Source: Velthaea sp965214335 (GTDB lineage: Bacteria > Vulcanimicrobiota > Vulcanimicrobiia > Vulcanimicrobiales > Vulcanimicrobiaceae). Taken from it: a stretch of DNA of 64,000 nt. This document shows, piece after piece, positions 8,843-18,043 of this stretch. A program made the position numbers and the translations under genes. The notes under the pieces were generated by a model. It ran no database searches and was not told the DNA's origin. It worked only from the letters and a program-made list of their open reading frames with translations. Location of the stretch: NCBI GenBank assembly GCA_965214335.1, contig CBDCBO010000012.1:62001-126000 (forward strand). The letters are read 5' to 3'. Within the stretch, counting starts at the first letter, position 1, and every line of letters starts with the position of its first letter.

Positions 8843-9286
8843 TCACCCGCGCGCCGGCCGCGCGAACGGAACGCCCAACGCTTTGAACAGGATGCGTTTG
8901 GGCCGCAGGCCGTCGAACTCGGCGTAGTGCACGCGTTCCCACGGTCCGAGATCGAGTGCGCCGGCGGTTACCGGCACGAGCACTTGATGACCGAGCAGCA
9001 TGCGTTTGAGATGCGCGTCGGCATTGTCTTCACCGGTGAGATGATGCCGGTAGTCGCGGCCGCTCGGCGCCAAGCCTTCGAGCCAGGTCATGATGTCGGA
9101 CCACAAGCCCGGTTCGTGATCGTTGACGAAGATGCTCGACGTGATGTGCATCGTCGAAACGAGCACGTATCCGTCGTCGAGCTGAGCGCTTGCGCGCACT
9201 CGCTCGACGGCCTCGGTAATGTCGATGATGTCATACCGCTTCTCGGTGCGCATGGTAACGTATTCGGTGTAGGCGATCGTATCCAT
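8843..9286 (-). CDS. YjbQ/UPF0047 family protein
   Basis: 147 residues from ATG 9286. The family signature is clear: VLVSTMHITSSIFVNDHEPG near 40-60, DNADAHLKRMLLGHQVLVPV near 90-110 and LGPWERVHYAEFDG near 120, including the conserved His and Glu residues thought to bind a metal. Members are annotated as secondary thiamine-phosphate synthase because some complement thiamine auxotrophy; their true substrate is unsettled. The frame is open for 34 more codons upstream, but those resemble no family member. It converges with pckA, leaving 9 bases between the stops. Confidence 0.85.
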   Translation of the reverse strand: MDTIAYTEYVTMRTEKRYDIIDITEAVERVRASAQLDDGYVLVSTMHITSSIFVNDHEPGLWSDIMTWLEGLAPSGRDYRHHLTGEDNADAHLKRMLLGHQVLVPVTAGALDLGPWERVHYAEFDGLRPKRILFKALGVPFARPARG

Positions 9287-9653
9287 GACGCGCTGTTCTC
9301 GCTGCCCACAGTGCACACCGTTCGGAAACGTGCAGTGCTTCTCGCCAATTAGCGTTGCGCCGCGGCGTGCTTCGCTCGTTGGCAACACGTACGCTACACT
9401 TGCGTTCTTGCCGCTAGCGCATAAGCGACGTTATCGTTCGACGACCCGACGTGTCTTGCGCGAACTGCGCGACGACTTGTAGAAGTGGTCGACGCCGCTG
9501 TACGCGCTCGAAAGCAACGCGGTTTGACGGCGCCGCGTTGGCGCCGAGACGTTCGCGACCGCGGTCGCTAGGAGAAAGACCGACGCGACGCAATGATACC
9601 GGACAAAGCCTCGATCGCGTTTTCCGACACACCAAACTAAAATTGGAGCATAC

Positions 9654-11306
9654 ATGCCAAGTCCCAGAGCGTGGCTCGCTTCCGAGAGCCGCAGCCTTTT
9701 GCGTGTCGTCGTTGCGGGTGCGTTGATCTTTGGTGTAAGTGCGACACGCGCGGATTCAGCCGAGCTGCCCTTGACTGCGACGGTGCCGGCCGTGGTCGCG
9801 CTTCATGCGGCGGCGTACGTTGCGCAGGCACCGGCCGGAACGGCGATGCACCTCGTCGTTTCGCTGCCGCTACGGCAGCCGGCGGCGCTCAAGGCGCTCC
9901 TGCATTCGCAGATCTATAACCCCGCCAGCCCGATGTACCACCACTACCTCACGGTAGCCCAGTTCAGCGCAACGTTCAGCCCGGCCGAACGCGACATTCT
10001 CACTGCGGCGCGTTTCTTTGCCGCACGCGGCCTAGCGGTCAGCGGGCTGACGCCCAATCATCTGCTCATGGATGTGACCGGGCCGGCGGCGACGGTCGAG
10101 CGCGTGTTTCACGTGCGTTTGGGGCTCTATCGCCACCCGACCGAACGTCGACTGTTCGTTGCTCCCGACCGTGAACCGACGCTCGACCTCAATCTGCCGG
10201 TCGCGCAGATCATCGGTTTGGACAACTTTGTCCTACCAGCGCCACGATTCGTACGCGGGCTCGACGTAGCGTTGCCGCGGGTCGGTTCAGGCCCGGGCGG
10301 TCAGTATACCGGCAGTGACATGCGGACGGCGTATTATCCGAGTGGCGGCCTCACCGGGGCCGGCCAATCGATCGGCCTCATGGAGTTGGCCGGCTACAAC
10401 ATTGCCGACGTGCAGAACTTCTTCAACAAACAGTATGGGCCGGCGAACCGCGTAAAGGTGGTTGGCGTCGCTACCGATAGCCAACCGTTGAGCTGCACGG
10501 GCAACTGCGACGATACCGAACAAGCCCTCGACATCGAATATGCGATTTCGATCGCTCCCGGCTTACGTTCGGTCCGCGTGTACGTCGGTTCGGTCGCCGA
10601 AGACGTGCTCAACCGCGAGGCCTCGGACGACCTTAGCGGCGTGCTCAGCACGTCATGGGGCTGGAACGAAAAGTTTGCCACGGATGACGCGCTGTTCCAA
10701 GAATTTGCCGCGCAAGGCCAGACGAATCTCACGGCCAGCGGCGATTTTTCGTCGCTGCAGCAAAGCGGCCCGTGGCCCGAAGAAGATGCCAACATCGTCG
10801 CTGTGGGCGGTACCGACGTGGTCACGAAGATTGCCGGCGGCCCGTGGTCGGCTGAGACGGGCTGGGCGCATAGCGCGGGCGGACCGTCGGTCGATCCGCA
10901 GATCACCATCGAAAGCTATCAGGCGCCGTTCATCAATAAAGCCAACGGCGGTTCGACGACCTTGCGCAACGTTCCCGACGTGGCCGCCAATTCGCAAAGC
11001 GACATGGAAGTGTGCGCCGACGGCACGTGCGTCGGCGGCTACGGCGGCACCAGCTTTGCATCGCCGATGTGGGCCGGCATTGTCGCGCTTGCCAACCAAC
11101 AAGCGGCGCTCGATCGCAAACCGGTCGTGGGCTTCATCAATCCCGCGGTCTATGCACTTGCGGGCAGCACCAAATACAAGACGCTGTTCCACGATGAGAT
11201 CAAGGGCAAAAGCGGCAAGTACGTGTGCACGCCGTCGTACGATCTCGTCACCGGTCTCGGTTCACCCAAGGGGCAAAGCTTTATCAACGCGCTCGTCGCG
11301 TACTGA
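9654..11306 (+). CDS. Secreted S53 peptidase (sedolisin/kumamolisin type)
   Basis: 550-residue prepro-protease. A signal peptide (LLRVVVAGALIFGVSATRADS) is followed by an S53 pro-domain (YHHYLTVAQFSATFSP near 100; LFVAPDREPTLDLNLPVAQI near 170). The catalytic domain shows DDTEQALDIEYAISIAPG, holding the Glu/Asp pair of the Ser-Glu-Asp triad, TASGDFSS with the oxyanion Asp, and GGTSFASPMWAGIVAL with the nucleophilic Ser. The C-terminal YDLVTGLGSPKG is the calcium-site region. S53 enzymes are active at acid pH, which suits an acidic-soil habitat. The start has GGAG 6 bases upstream. Confidence 0.93.
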   Translation: MPSPRAWLASESRSLLRVVVAGALIFGVSATRADSAELPLTATVPAVVALHAAAYVAQAPAGTAMHLVVSLPLRQPAALKALLHSQIYNPASPMYHHYLTVAQFSATFSPAERDILTAARFFAARGLAVSGLTPNHLLMDVTGPAATVERVFHVRLGLYRHPTERRLFVAPDREPTLDLNLPVAQIIGLDNFVLPAPRFVRGLDVALPRVGSGPGGQYTGSDMRTAYYPSGGLTGAGQSIGLMELAGYNIADVQNFFNKQYGPANRVKVVGVATDSQPLSCTGNCDDTEQALDIEYAISIAPGLRSVRVYVGSVAEDVLNREASDDLSGVLSTSWGWNEKFATDDALFQEFAAQGQTNLTASGDFSSLQQSGPWPEEDANIVAVGGTDVVTKIAGGPWSAETGWAHSAGGPSVDPQITIESYQAPFINKANGGSTTLRNVPDVAANSQSDMEVCADGTCVGGYGGTSFASPMWAGIVALANQQAALDRKPVVGFINPAVYALAGSTKYKTLFHDEIKGKSGKYVCTPSYDLVTGLGSPKGQSFINALVAY

Positions 11307-11415
11307 CAAACGGCAGCAGCACGTCCGGCTTTCCGGCTCGACGGTCGGCGTGGATTGACGCAAACCCGGCTAGGCGGGTGAAAGAGTCTGATGCAGCCGG
11401 CGCGTACTGCGAACC

Positions 11416-12324
11416 ATGCTGTTGTCCGCTCCGCCGATCCATGAGGGCACCATTCGCTTCCGCGGTTACGACGTCTGGTATCGTAGCGTCGGCGAGTGCG
11501 AACGACCTGGCCGGCTACCGGTGCTGGTGCTTCACGGCGGCCCGGGCGCGACGCATCAATACCTTGAACCGCTCGCCGCGCTTGCGGCCAGCGGCCGGCG
11601 CATCATCTTTTACGATCAGATCGGCTGCGGCCGGTCGGCGCGCCCCACCGATCCGGATTTCTACTCAGCCGAACTCTTCGTCGAAGAAGTAGCGACGGTC
11701 CGGCGTGAACTTGGGCTCGAACGTGTCCATCTTTTAGGCCAGTCGTGGGGCGGCATGCTGGCGATGCAATATGCAGCGGATCGGCCACCCGGACTTGCCA
11801 GCATCAGCGTCGCCGATTCGCCGGCCGATATGAAACAGTGGGTCAGCGAAGCGAACCGCTTGCGTAGCGAATTACCGCCCGAGGTTGCCGCGGTCTTGAC
11901 CGAGCACGAAGCCGCCGGAACAACGGCGAGCGCCGCGTACGAAAGCGCTGTCGAGGTATTCTATCGCAAGCACGTGTGCCGGTTGAATCCCTGGCCCGAT
12001 CCGTTTGCGCGCACCGCCGCCGCGCTTGCCGCCGACGGTCTCGTCTACAACATCATGAACGGCCCGAGCGAATTCCACGTCGTCGGTAAATTAAAAACGT
12101 GGTCGCTGCTCGAGCGTTTAAGTCAGGTCGACGTTCCCACCCTATTGCTCAGCGGCGCGTACGACGAAGCGACCCCGGCGATCGTACAATCGATACAGGA
12201 CCGGATTCCGCATGCCGAGTGGATCCTCTTCGAACACAGTTCGCACACGCCGCACCTCGAAGAGCCGGCCGCATTCAACGCTGCAGTTCGCGCGTTTCTG
12301 AGCGGCGTCGAGCAAGCGACATAG
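11416..12324 (+). CDS. Proline iminopeptidase-like alpha/beta hydrolase (S33)
   Basis: 302 residues, cytoplasmic by lack of a signal. VLVLHGGPGATHQYLEP (oxyanion HGGPG), IFYDQIGCGRSARP, GQSWGGMLAMQYA (nucleophilic Ser in GQSWGG, near 110), LLLSGAYDEATP (acid) and HSSHTPHLEEP (catalytic His) give the complete triad of the proline iminopeptidase/tricorn F1 group. Such enzymes remove N-terminal Pro or hydrophobic residues from short peptides. It follows the secreted S53 protease on the same strand, so use of peptides from external proteolysis is a reasonable inference. Confidence 0.85.
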   Translation: MLLSAPPIHEGTIRFRGYDVWYRSVGECERPGRLPVLVLHGGPGATHQYLEPLAALAASGRRIIFYDQIGCGRSARPTDPDFYSAELFVEEVATVRRELGLERVHLLGQSWGGMLAMQYAADRPPGLASISVADSPADMKQWVSEANRLRSELPPEVAAVLTEHEAAGTTASAAYESAVEVFYRKHVCRLNPWPDPFARTAAALAADGLVYNIMNGPSEFHVVGKLKTWSLLERLSQVDVPTLLLSGAYDEATPAIVQSIQDRIPHAEWILFEHSSHTPHLEEPAAFNAAVRAFLSGVEQAT

Positions 12325-12492
12325 CGCCGGACAAACGAACCCGAAGCACCGTCCGCGCGCACCCGAACGTCCTCGATTGCGCGCGCCGATGGATGATTGC
12401 GAAGGGTTGGGCGGTGCGCGATGCTTAGCGGGAACCACGGCGTAGCGTAGCGCCGTGAGGCTGCTAACGCATTCACGTGAGGTTGCTGTAAC

Positions 12493-13956
12493 TTGGAGAA
12501 TCGCTGGGGCGGAATCGGCGCGCCGGGGTATCTCGACGCGCCGTCCGCCAGCGACGCCGTGGCACGCGTTCCGCGGGCGTTCGCTTTTCGCTATGATGTT
12601 TTGCCGGTGTCGCTCGCGCAGGGCGTCTTGTCGGTCGCACTCGACGATGTCGACGACAGCGACGTACTCGACCGGCTACGCCGCACGACGCGCCTGAAGC
12701 TGCGTGCGATCCACATGCCGCGCGAGCAAATTCGCGAGCGGCTCTTCGCAGCCTACGGAACCGACCCGTCCGGCCCCGCGGCGGCTGAACGGCGGACCAT
12801 CGATTCGCCCGCGGTACGGAGCGTCGATGCGATGTTCGCCCGAGCGATCGGAGCGCATGCCAGCGACGTCCATATCGAGCCGCACCCGACCGGCGGCGCC
12901 GTCCGGTTGCGGATCGACGGTATTTTACATCCGCTCGAACCCATTAGCGGCGATTTGTATAACGCCGTTGTATCGCGCATCAAGCTGCTCGCGGGCATGG
13001 ATATCGCCGACAAGCGTCAGCCGCAGGACGGCCGTTTATCGATCCCGTTCGATCAGCGCGACATCGATGCGCGGGTATCATCCATGCCCACCATCGACGG
13101 CGAAAAACTCGTTATCCGGCTGCTCGACCATCACACCCAAATGTGTGAACTCGGCGCGCTCGGCATGCCGGCCGCTATCTTCACGAATTATCGGCGGCTA
13201 CTGCGTTCGCCCTGGGGCTTCATGGTCGTTACCGGGCCCACCGGAAGCGGCAAAACAACCACGCTGTATGCGTCGCTGGCCGATCTCGACGCGGCAACCA
13301 AGAACGTTTGCTCGGTCGAAGATCCAATTGAAATGCGGATTCGCGGCGTTACGCAAGTCGGCGTAAATCCACGCGCCGGCATTACGTTCGCTGGTGCGCT
13401 CCGCAGCTTCATGCGTCAAGACCCCAACGTGATCATGGTCGGCGAAATGCGCGACGCCGAGACGGCGGCCGTGGCGATCTCAGCGTCGCTGGCCGGGCAG
13501 CTGGTATTTACCACGTTGCACAGTAACGATGCGCCGCGGACCATCGAACGGCTCGTCGAATTAGGCGTCGCACGCGCGTCGCTGGCGGCCGGACTTACCG
13601 CCGTGTTGGCGCAACGCCTCGTGCGCCGGCTGTGTGAGAACTGCCGGCGCAGCGAGCCGATTCCGGTCGCCCAGCGTGCCCGCTGCGCCGCTACCGCTTC
13701 GCACTGGTTCGTTCCCGGCGGTTGCCGCGCGTGCGCGCATAGCGGCTACAGCGGCCGTATCGGTGTCTACGAGCTGCTGGTGGTGGACGATCCCTTACGC
13801 AACGCGATCGGCGCCGGCGCATCGAGCGTCGCGCTGGCCGAACTCGCGGCCGCGAATGCGTACCGGCCCATGTTTGATGACGGTTTGGCCAAGGTGTTAG
13901 CCGGCGAAACGAGTTTCGCCGAGCTCGTTCGCGTCGTCGCCGAAGTCACGCCATGA
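12493..13956 (+). CDS. pilB: Type IV pilus assembly ATPase PilB (GspE/PilB family)
   Basis: 487 residues, shorter than the usual 560 because the N-terminal domain is reduced to about 90 residues. It powers pilus extension at the inner membrane. Motifs are SDVHIEPH near 120, Walker A GPTGSGKTTT near 250, the Asp box VEDPIEM, Walker B NVIMVGEMRDAETA and the His box TTLHSNDAPRTIERL. A C-terminal tetracysteine zinc site (CENC ... CRAC) is typical of PilB and absent from PilT. TTG 12493 is taken as start, with GAGG about 10 bases upstream. The stop overlaps pilT by 4 bases. Confidence 0.92.
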   Translation: MENRWGGIGAPGYLDAPSASDAVARVPRAFAFRYDVLPVSLAQGVLSVALDDVDDSDVLDRLRRTTRLKLRAIHMPREQIRERLFAAYGTDPSGPAAAERRTIDSPAVRSVDAMFARAIGAHASDVHIEPHPTGGAVRLRIDGILHPLEPISGDLYNAVVSRIKLLAGMDIADKRQPQDGRLSIPFDQRDIDARVSSMPTIDGEKLVIRLLDHHTQMCELGALGMPAAIFTNYRRLLRSPWGFMVVTGPTGSGKTTTLYASLADLDAATKNVCSVEDPIEMRIRGVTQVGVNPRAGITFAGALRSFMRQDPNVIMVGEMRDAETAAVAISASLAGQLVFTTLHSNDAPRTIERLVELGVARASLAAGLTAVLAQRLVRRLCENCRRSEPIPVAQRARCAATASHWFVPGGCRACAHSGYSGRIGVYELLVVDDPLRNAIGAGASSVALAELAAANAYRPMFDDGLAKVLAGETSFAELVRVVAEVTP

Positions 13957-15035
13957 TGTCGGCCGACATCGCAGCGATTCGCATTAGCGAACTGCTGCAC
14001 AACGCGCGCGTCCGCCGGGCATCCGACATTCACTTCGGCGGTGGACCGGCTGCGATCCGCATCGACGGTGCGCTCATCATGCTCGAAGGCGAAGCGATCC
14101 CCGACGCTGCGCTGCTCACCTTTCTCGAAGCGCAGCTCGCGCCGGCCGCCGTGCGGCGGCTTCACGAACGCGGCACTGCCGACGGTGCGAGCCGCGGCTC
14201 GGACATTGGACCGTACCGAATTCACGCTTACCGCCAACGCCACGGAATCCGCGTCGTCATCCGGCTGCTCGCCGATGTGGTACCGCAATTAGCGCACCTG
14301 GCACTGCCGCCGGCGATCGCCGCTTTGGCCAAACTTCCCTTAGGCTTAGTGCTCTTCACCGGACCCACGGGCAGCGGCAAGACGACCGCACTCGCGGCAC
14401 TCATCGATGAGATCAACCGCTCGGGCGAACGCGCGATCGTCACGATTGAAGACCCCGTCGAATACGTGCATGCACCGATTCGCTCGCTCGTAACGCATTG
14501 CGAGATCGGGCGGGACGTCGTTGATTTCGCTGAGGCGCTGCGCGGCATACTGCGCGCCGATCCCGACGTCATTCTCATCGGCGAGATGCGCGATCGCGAA
14601 ACGATGGCCGCGGCATTGACGGCGGCGGAAACCGGACACGTCGTATTTGCCACCCTGCATACCAACGACGCGGCGCAGACCATGGACCGCATCATCGACG
14701 CCTTTCCCGCCGAAGCCCAAAATCAGATCCGGGCGCAGCTGGCGGCGGTGCTGGTCGCAACGGTCGGCCTGCGGCTCATTCCGCGGTTGGGCCGTCCCGG
14801 TCGGCTGGCGGCGGCGGAGATCCTTATCGCTACCGACGGCGTGCGCAACATGATCCGCGAAGGCAAGAATCATCAGCTGCGCAATGCCATCATGACCGGC
14901 CGGGCGGCCGGCATGCAGACCCTCGAAGCACATTTGTCCGAACTCGTCGCGCGCCGCGAAATAAGCGTGGAAGCGGCGCGCGCCGTATCGGGCCGGCCTG
15001 ACGACATTCGGGTTCTCGTGGGCGGCGCCGCATGA
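13953..15035 (+). CDS. pilT: Type IV pilus retraction ATPase PilT
   Basis: 360 residues. The PAS-like N-domain contains ASDIHFGGGPAAIRIDG. The ATPase core has Walker A GPTGSGKTTALAALID near 135, TIEDPVEYVH, Walker B DPDVILIGEMRD, and ATLHTNDAAQTMDRIID followed by FPAEAQNQIRAQLA. AIRIDG and the AEIL...VRNMIREGK segment are PilT-specific. No zinc tetracysteine is present, as expected for PilT. Its presence means pili are retractable (twitching, surface sensing or DNA uptake). It overlaps both pilB and pilC by 4 bases. Confidence 0.93.
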   Translation: MMSADIAAIRISELLHNARVRRASDIHFGGGPAAIRIDGALIMLEGEAIPDAALLTFLEAQLAPAAVRRLHERGTADGASRGSDIGPYRIHAYRQRHGIRVVIRLLADVVPQLAHLALPPAIAALAKLPLGLVLFTGPTGSGKTTALAALIDEINRSGERAIVTIEDPVEYVHAPIRSLVTHCEIGRDVVDFAEALRGILRADPDVILIGEMRDRETMAAALTAAETGHVVFATLHTNDAAQTMDRIIDAFPAEAQNQIRAQLAAVLVATVGLRLIPRLGRPGRLAAAEILIATDGVRNMIREGKNHQLRNAIMTGRAAGMQTLEAHLSELVARREISVEAARAVSGRPDDIRVLVGGAA

Positions 15036-16264
15036 TCGCCGCACGTACTTTTTACTACACGGCCCGCACGCTCGACGGCGGTATCGTACGCGGCTCGATG
15101 CAGGCCGCCGATGCGGGCGCCGTTCTCGCGCTGCTGCGCTCGCGCGCGCTAATCGTAACCGCCATTGCGGCCGACACCGATGTGGGCGGCCGGCTGCACC
15201 GCGCGCTGCGGCCGGGCCGCATCGCGCGCACCGCCCTGCTGACCTTCTTTCGCTCGTTCGCAACGCTTTTTCGCGCCGGCGTCCCCGTTGCACGCGCACT
15301 CGGCGTCGCGATCGAGCGCGCCACCGACACCCGACTGCTCGAAGCGCTGCGTTCGGTGTTAGCCGATGTCGAACACGGCTCGCCGCTGAGCGACGCGCTG
15401 GGGCGGCGACCGCGGGATTTTCCGCCGCTTTATGTGGCAATGATTCGGGCCGGCGAAACAGGCGGTATTCTCGATGATGTGCTCGACCGGCTCGCACTCT
15501 TACTCGAACGCGAGTCGGCGCTGCGCAAAAAGCTACAAACCGCACTTGCGTATCCGCTCGTCGTCATCGTTGCGGCGATCGGCCTCGTCCTTTTTTTGAT
15601 CGCGGACATCGTGCCGATGTTCGCGCAGATGTTCGACAGTTTTCACGTCGAGCTTCCGCTCGGTACGCGCCTGCTCTTGAGCCTCGGCCGGGCACTCGCG
15701 GGACCGCTTCCGTGGATCATCATCGTCGGTTCGCTCGGCATGACGGTGTCCGCGGCATACCGCCTCATTCGACTTGATGCCGGCGCCGTGCTGGCCGACC
15801 GCTTGCGGTTAGGACTGCCGATCGTTGGACCGCTCGTGCACAAAGCGATTACCGCACGCGTCGCGCGGATGCTGGGGACACTGCTGCGCTCCGGCGTCGA
15901 ACTCGTCGCAGCGATCGACGCCGTCGCTGCGGTTGCGGGCAGTCCGATCTACGCGCGCGCCTTCGAGCGGGTGACGTCGGCATTACGCGACGGCCGGCCG
16001 CTGACCGGGCCGCTCGCCGAGTCGGGACTTTTCGATCCGCTCTTTGTGGCGCTGGTGCGCACCGGTGAAGAAACGGGATTGCTCGACGACATGTTGCTCA
16101 AACTCGCCGAGTATTACGAGGCGGACGTCGATGCGGCGATTGCCACGCTGGGCGCCGTCATTGAGCCCGCGCTCATCGTCGTATTGGGCGGCGTCGTCGG
16201 TTTCATCGTGTTTTCCATCTTCTTACCGCTGTATTCGCTCATCGGTAACGTCGCCGCGCCTTAA
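15032..16264 (+). CDS. pilC: Type IV pilus inner-membrane platform protein PilC
   Basis: 410 residues of the GspF/PilC family, the inner-membrane platform on which PilB and PilT act. Two homologous cytoplasmic helical domains are visible (FFRSFATLFRAGVPVARALG near 70; ARMLGTLLRSGVELVAAIDA near 280), each followed by YVAMIRAGETGG- or LVRTGEETGLL-type motifs. Three membrane segments lie near 165-190, 220-240 and 380-405. The gene ends the first pilus block; about 1.07 kb separates it from the second. Confidence 0.93.
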   Translation: MIAARTFYYTARTLDGGIVRGSMQAADAGAVLALLRSRALIVTAIAADTDVGGRLHRALRPGRIARTALLTFFRSFATLFRAGVPVARALGVAIERATDTRLLEALRSVLADVEHGSPLSDALGRRPRDFPPLYVAMIRAGETGGILDDVLDRLALLLERESALRKKLQTALAYPLVVIVAAIGLVLFLIADIVPMFAQMFDSFHVELPLGTRLLLSLGRALAGPLPWIIIVGSLGMTVSAAYRLIRLDAGAVLADRLRLGLPIVGPLVHKAITARVARMLGTLLRSGVELVAAIDAVAAVAGSPIYARAFERVTSALRDGRPLTGPLAESGLFDPLFVALVRTGEETGLLDDMLLKLAEYYEADVDAAIATLGAVIEPALIVVLGGVVGFIVFSIFLPLYSLIGNVAAP

Positions 16265-17329
16265 TATCCCGGCGAGCCGGTAGCAACGCAAATAACTCTG
16301 GCCGCCGCGTCGGCATCCGAGCGTTTGCGCTCATTTTTGAAGCCGCCCGATGGCCGAGACTTTGTCGCGAATCGTCGAGCCAAATGCGGGAAAAAGTTTG
16401 GCGGCGCAGCGCGCTGCGCGCTTTAAATCACGGCAATTCTTGTGTCGATCGCCTTGAGCGAGGCTTTACGCATCGTTGACCTGCGTCGTGATCGCCACGA
16501 TTATTTCTCGCGGATTGCGCTTCGAGGATACGGCGAATTTCGGTTGCCATATCGACGTCCTTGTCGAGGCAGGTGCGCCTGATGCGCTTGTGCAGCGAGC
16601 TGGCGACGTCGATCGTGAGACGTTTCATTGGCTCCTTCTGCACGGTTGCCGGGGCCGCAGAAGGCCGTTGCTACCATGTACGAAGGCGTCCAGGTCGCTA
16701 GGAGACGGCGGCGTGCTTCGCGGGTTGGTCTTGATGTTCACTGCCTTGCTCGTTCATAGCTCCGTGATTTTTAGCCGTGAGCGCACGGATCTCGTGCGAA
16801 GCAGGGCCGTGCGGTCCAACTTCGAGGACGGACCGGCCGCTGACGGCGGACTCCGCAAAGCTCACGCGCTGCGTGATCGAGGCCGCAAGCATGTGGCGCA
16901 CCTGTCTCGAGCAAATCCTTACAGCACACGCACCGCGCACGGGATAAGATGGTGCGCTGTGTTTCGCGCGGTACACGCGGCCGCAGGTGGTCTTCGTCGC
17001 GCGCAGCCGCGCCCAAGCATCGCTTCACCATGACGTCCTTCGCAGGTCCCCCCGGGCGGCCGCTCCGCGCTTACGGGCACCGCGTTTGGCGGTGCGTGAT
17101 TCCGCCGACTGCCCAACACACCGAGACTGCGCCCTTGGACCCAAGGACGGTCCTCCCTTAGCAACTCGTTCGGGCAACCGGGCGATGGGATACTTGCTCG
17201 ACCGGGAGCGCTAAGGCGCTGTGTCCGTCGCGCACATCAATGCTGAACTTCTGAGGGCCGCTCATTCATGTCGATTCTTAGCCGCCGATCTGTAGTGTTC
17301 GTTCAACGCGATCGTGCCGCCGGTGCCAC
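16265..17329 (+). other. 1.07-kb spacer inside the pilus locus
   Basis: Between pilC and the sigma factor gene the only credible gene is a minus-strand ribbon-helix-helix protein at 16428-16628. A 16-base palindrome (GCGCAGCGCGCTGCGC, near 16403) followed by TTTAAA may help end the pilB-T-C transcript. From about 16700 to 17200 every frame is short or uneven. One minus frame near 16930-17030 has an HNH-like fragment (RETQRTILSRARCVCCKD ... ACGLDH), which may be the debris of an HNH nuclease gene. The sigma-factor promoter should lie in the last 150 bases, but no consensus is evident. Confidence 0.5.
16428..16628 (-). CDS. Ribbon-helix-helix (ParG/CopG-like) DNA-binding protein
   Basis: 66 residues. 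MKRLTIDVASSLHKRIRRTC followed by DKDVDMATEIRRILEAQ is a classic ribbon-helix-helix fold: an N-terminal beta strand that enters the DNA major groove, then two helices. Such proteins are antitoxins, plasmid partition regulators or local repressors. ATG 16628 is preferred because AAGGAG stands 3 bases upstream. The C-terminal third is basic and probably disordered. No toxin gene is recognisable beside it, so a free regulator or orphan antitoxin are both possible. Confidence 0.6.
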   Translation of the reverse strand: MKRLTIDVASSLHKRIRRTCLDKDVDMATEIRRILEAQSARNNRGDHDAGQRCVKPRSRRSTQELP

Positions 17330-18040
17330 ATGCGCGCCGGAATGAACGCGCCGGCGGCGCTGACCAACTATCTGCAGGCGCGTACCCGCGACAATCGGGA
17401 TGCGCTGGTAAGCGCATACTTTTATTTGTGCGAACGCGGCGCGAAGAAGTTCTATCGTAACGGTGTCGATCGCGCCGATCTTTCGCAAGTCGCCGCCATC
17501 GGGCTGCTCAAAGCGGTCGCGGCGTACGATCCCGATCTGCAGACCCCGTTCGAGGCCTACGCGTGGCTGCTCATCGTCGGCGAACTCATGCATTACGTGC
17601 GCGACTACGAGCGCATCGTGCGCATTCCGCGTCGTCTGCGGGCGTTGGAAAAACAGTTCATACTTGCCGGCGATACGTTATCGATGCGCCTGGGCCGGCG
17701 CGCGAAGCCCGCCGAAATCGCCGCCGAACTGCATATCGATGTGCGCTTGGTCGATGAGCTGCGCCTCTTGCGCCATGCTAGCGCGGTCTCGCTCGAAGCC
17801 TGTACGGGTTCGCCGACGGGGGAGTTACCGGCAATCGCCGCCACGCTCAGTGTCGACGAGCGTCTGACGGTTCTCTTTGCCATCGAGGAGTTAGCCGAGC
17901 GTGAACGGGTCGCGGTGCTGGGGTCGTTCGCCGCGGGGTTATCACAAGCTGAACTGGGCGTGCGTTTGAATCTTTCGCAGAGCCAAGTCTCTAAAGTCAT
18001 CAAGAAAGCGTTGAGTAAAATTCAACGACAAGTGGCTTAG
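17330..18040 (+). CDS. Sigma-70 family factor, SigF/SigB-like, linked to pilus genes
   Basis: 236 residues. Region 2 is clear: DRADLSQVAAIGLLKAVAAY (core binding), FEAYAWLLIVGELMHYVRD and IVRIPRRLRALEKQF, where the RIPR(R)L motif is typical of the SigB/SigF/FliA-type group. Region 3 spans about 105-165. Region 4 is a helix-turn-helix, GLSQAELGVRLNLSQSQVSK. There is no region 1.1. ATG 17342 is an alternative start, 4 codons in. The gene ends 3 bases before the pilin gene, so the two are almost certainly co-transcribed. In the cyanobacterium Synechocystis SigF controls pilA, which makes a dedicated pilus sigma factor plausible here. Confidence 0.85.
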   Translation: MRAGMNAPAALTNYLQARTRDNRDALVSAYFYLCERGAKKFYRNGVDRADLSQVAAIGLLKAVAAYDPDLQTPFEAYAWLLIVGELMHYVRDYERIVRIPRRLRALEKQFILAGDTLSMRLGRRAKPAEIAAELHIDVRLVDELRLLRHASAVSLEACTGSPTGELPAIAATLSVDERLTVLFAIEELAERERVAVLGSFAAGLSQAELGVRLNLSQSQVSKVIKKALSKIQRQVA

Positions 18041-18043
18041 CCG

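Noticed and set aside
9431..9655. 74-codon minus-strand frame with a hydrophobic stretch (VASVFLLATAVANVSA)
   Set aside because: Its only start overlaps the ATG of the S53 protease on the other strand, it has no ribosome-binding site, and the region is needed for that gene's promoter.
16771..17031. HNH-like fragment (RETQRTILSRARCVCC ... GLDH) on the minus strand
   Set aside because: Only the first half of an HNH motif can be read. The rest needs several frame changes, so it is mentioned in the spacer entry but not called as a gene.
16476..17033. 185-codon plus-strand frame in the pilus spacer
   Set aside because: Uneven Arg/His-rich composition, no ribosome-binding site, antisense to the better RHH gene.
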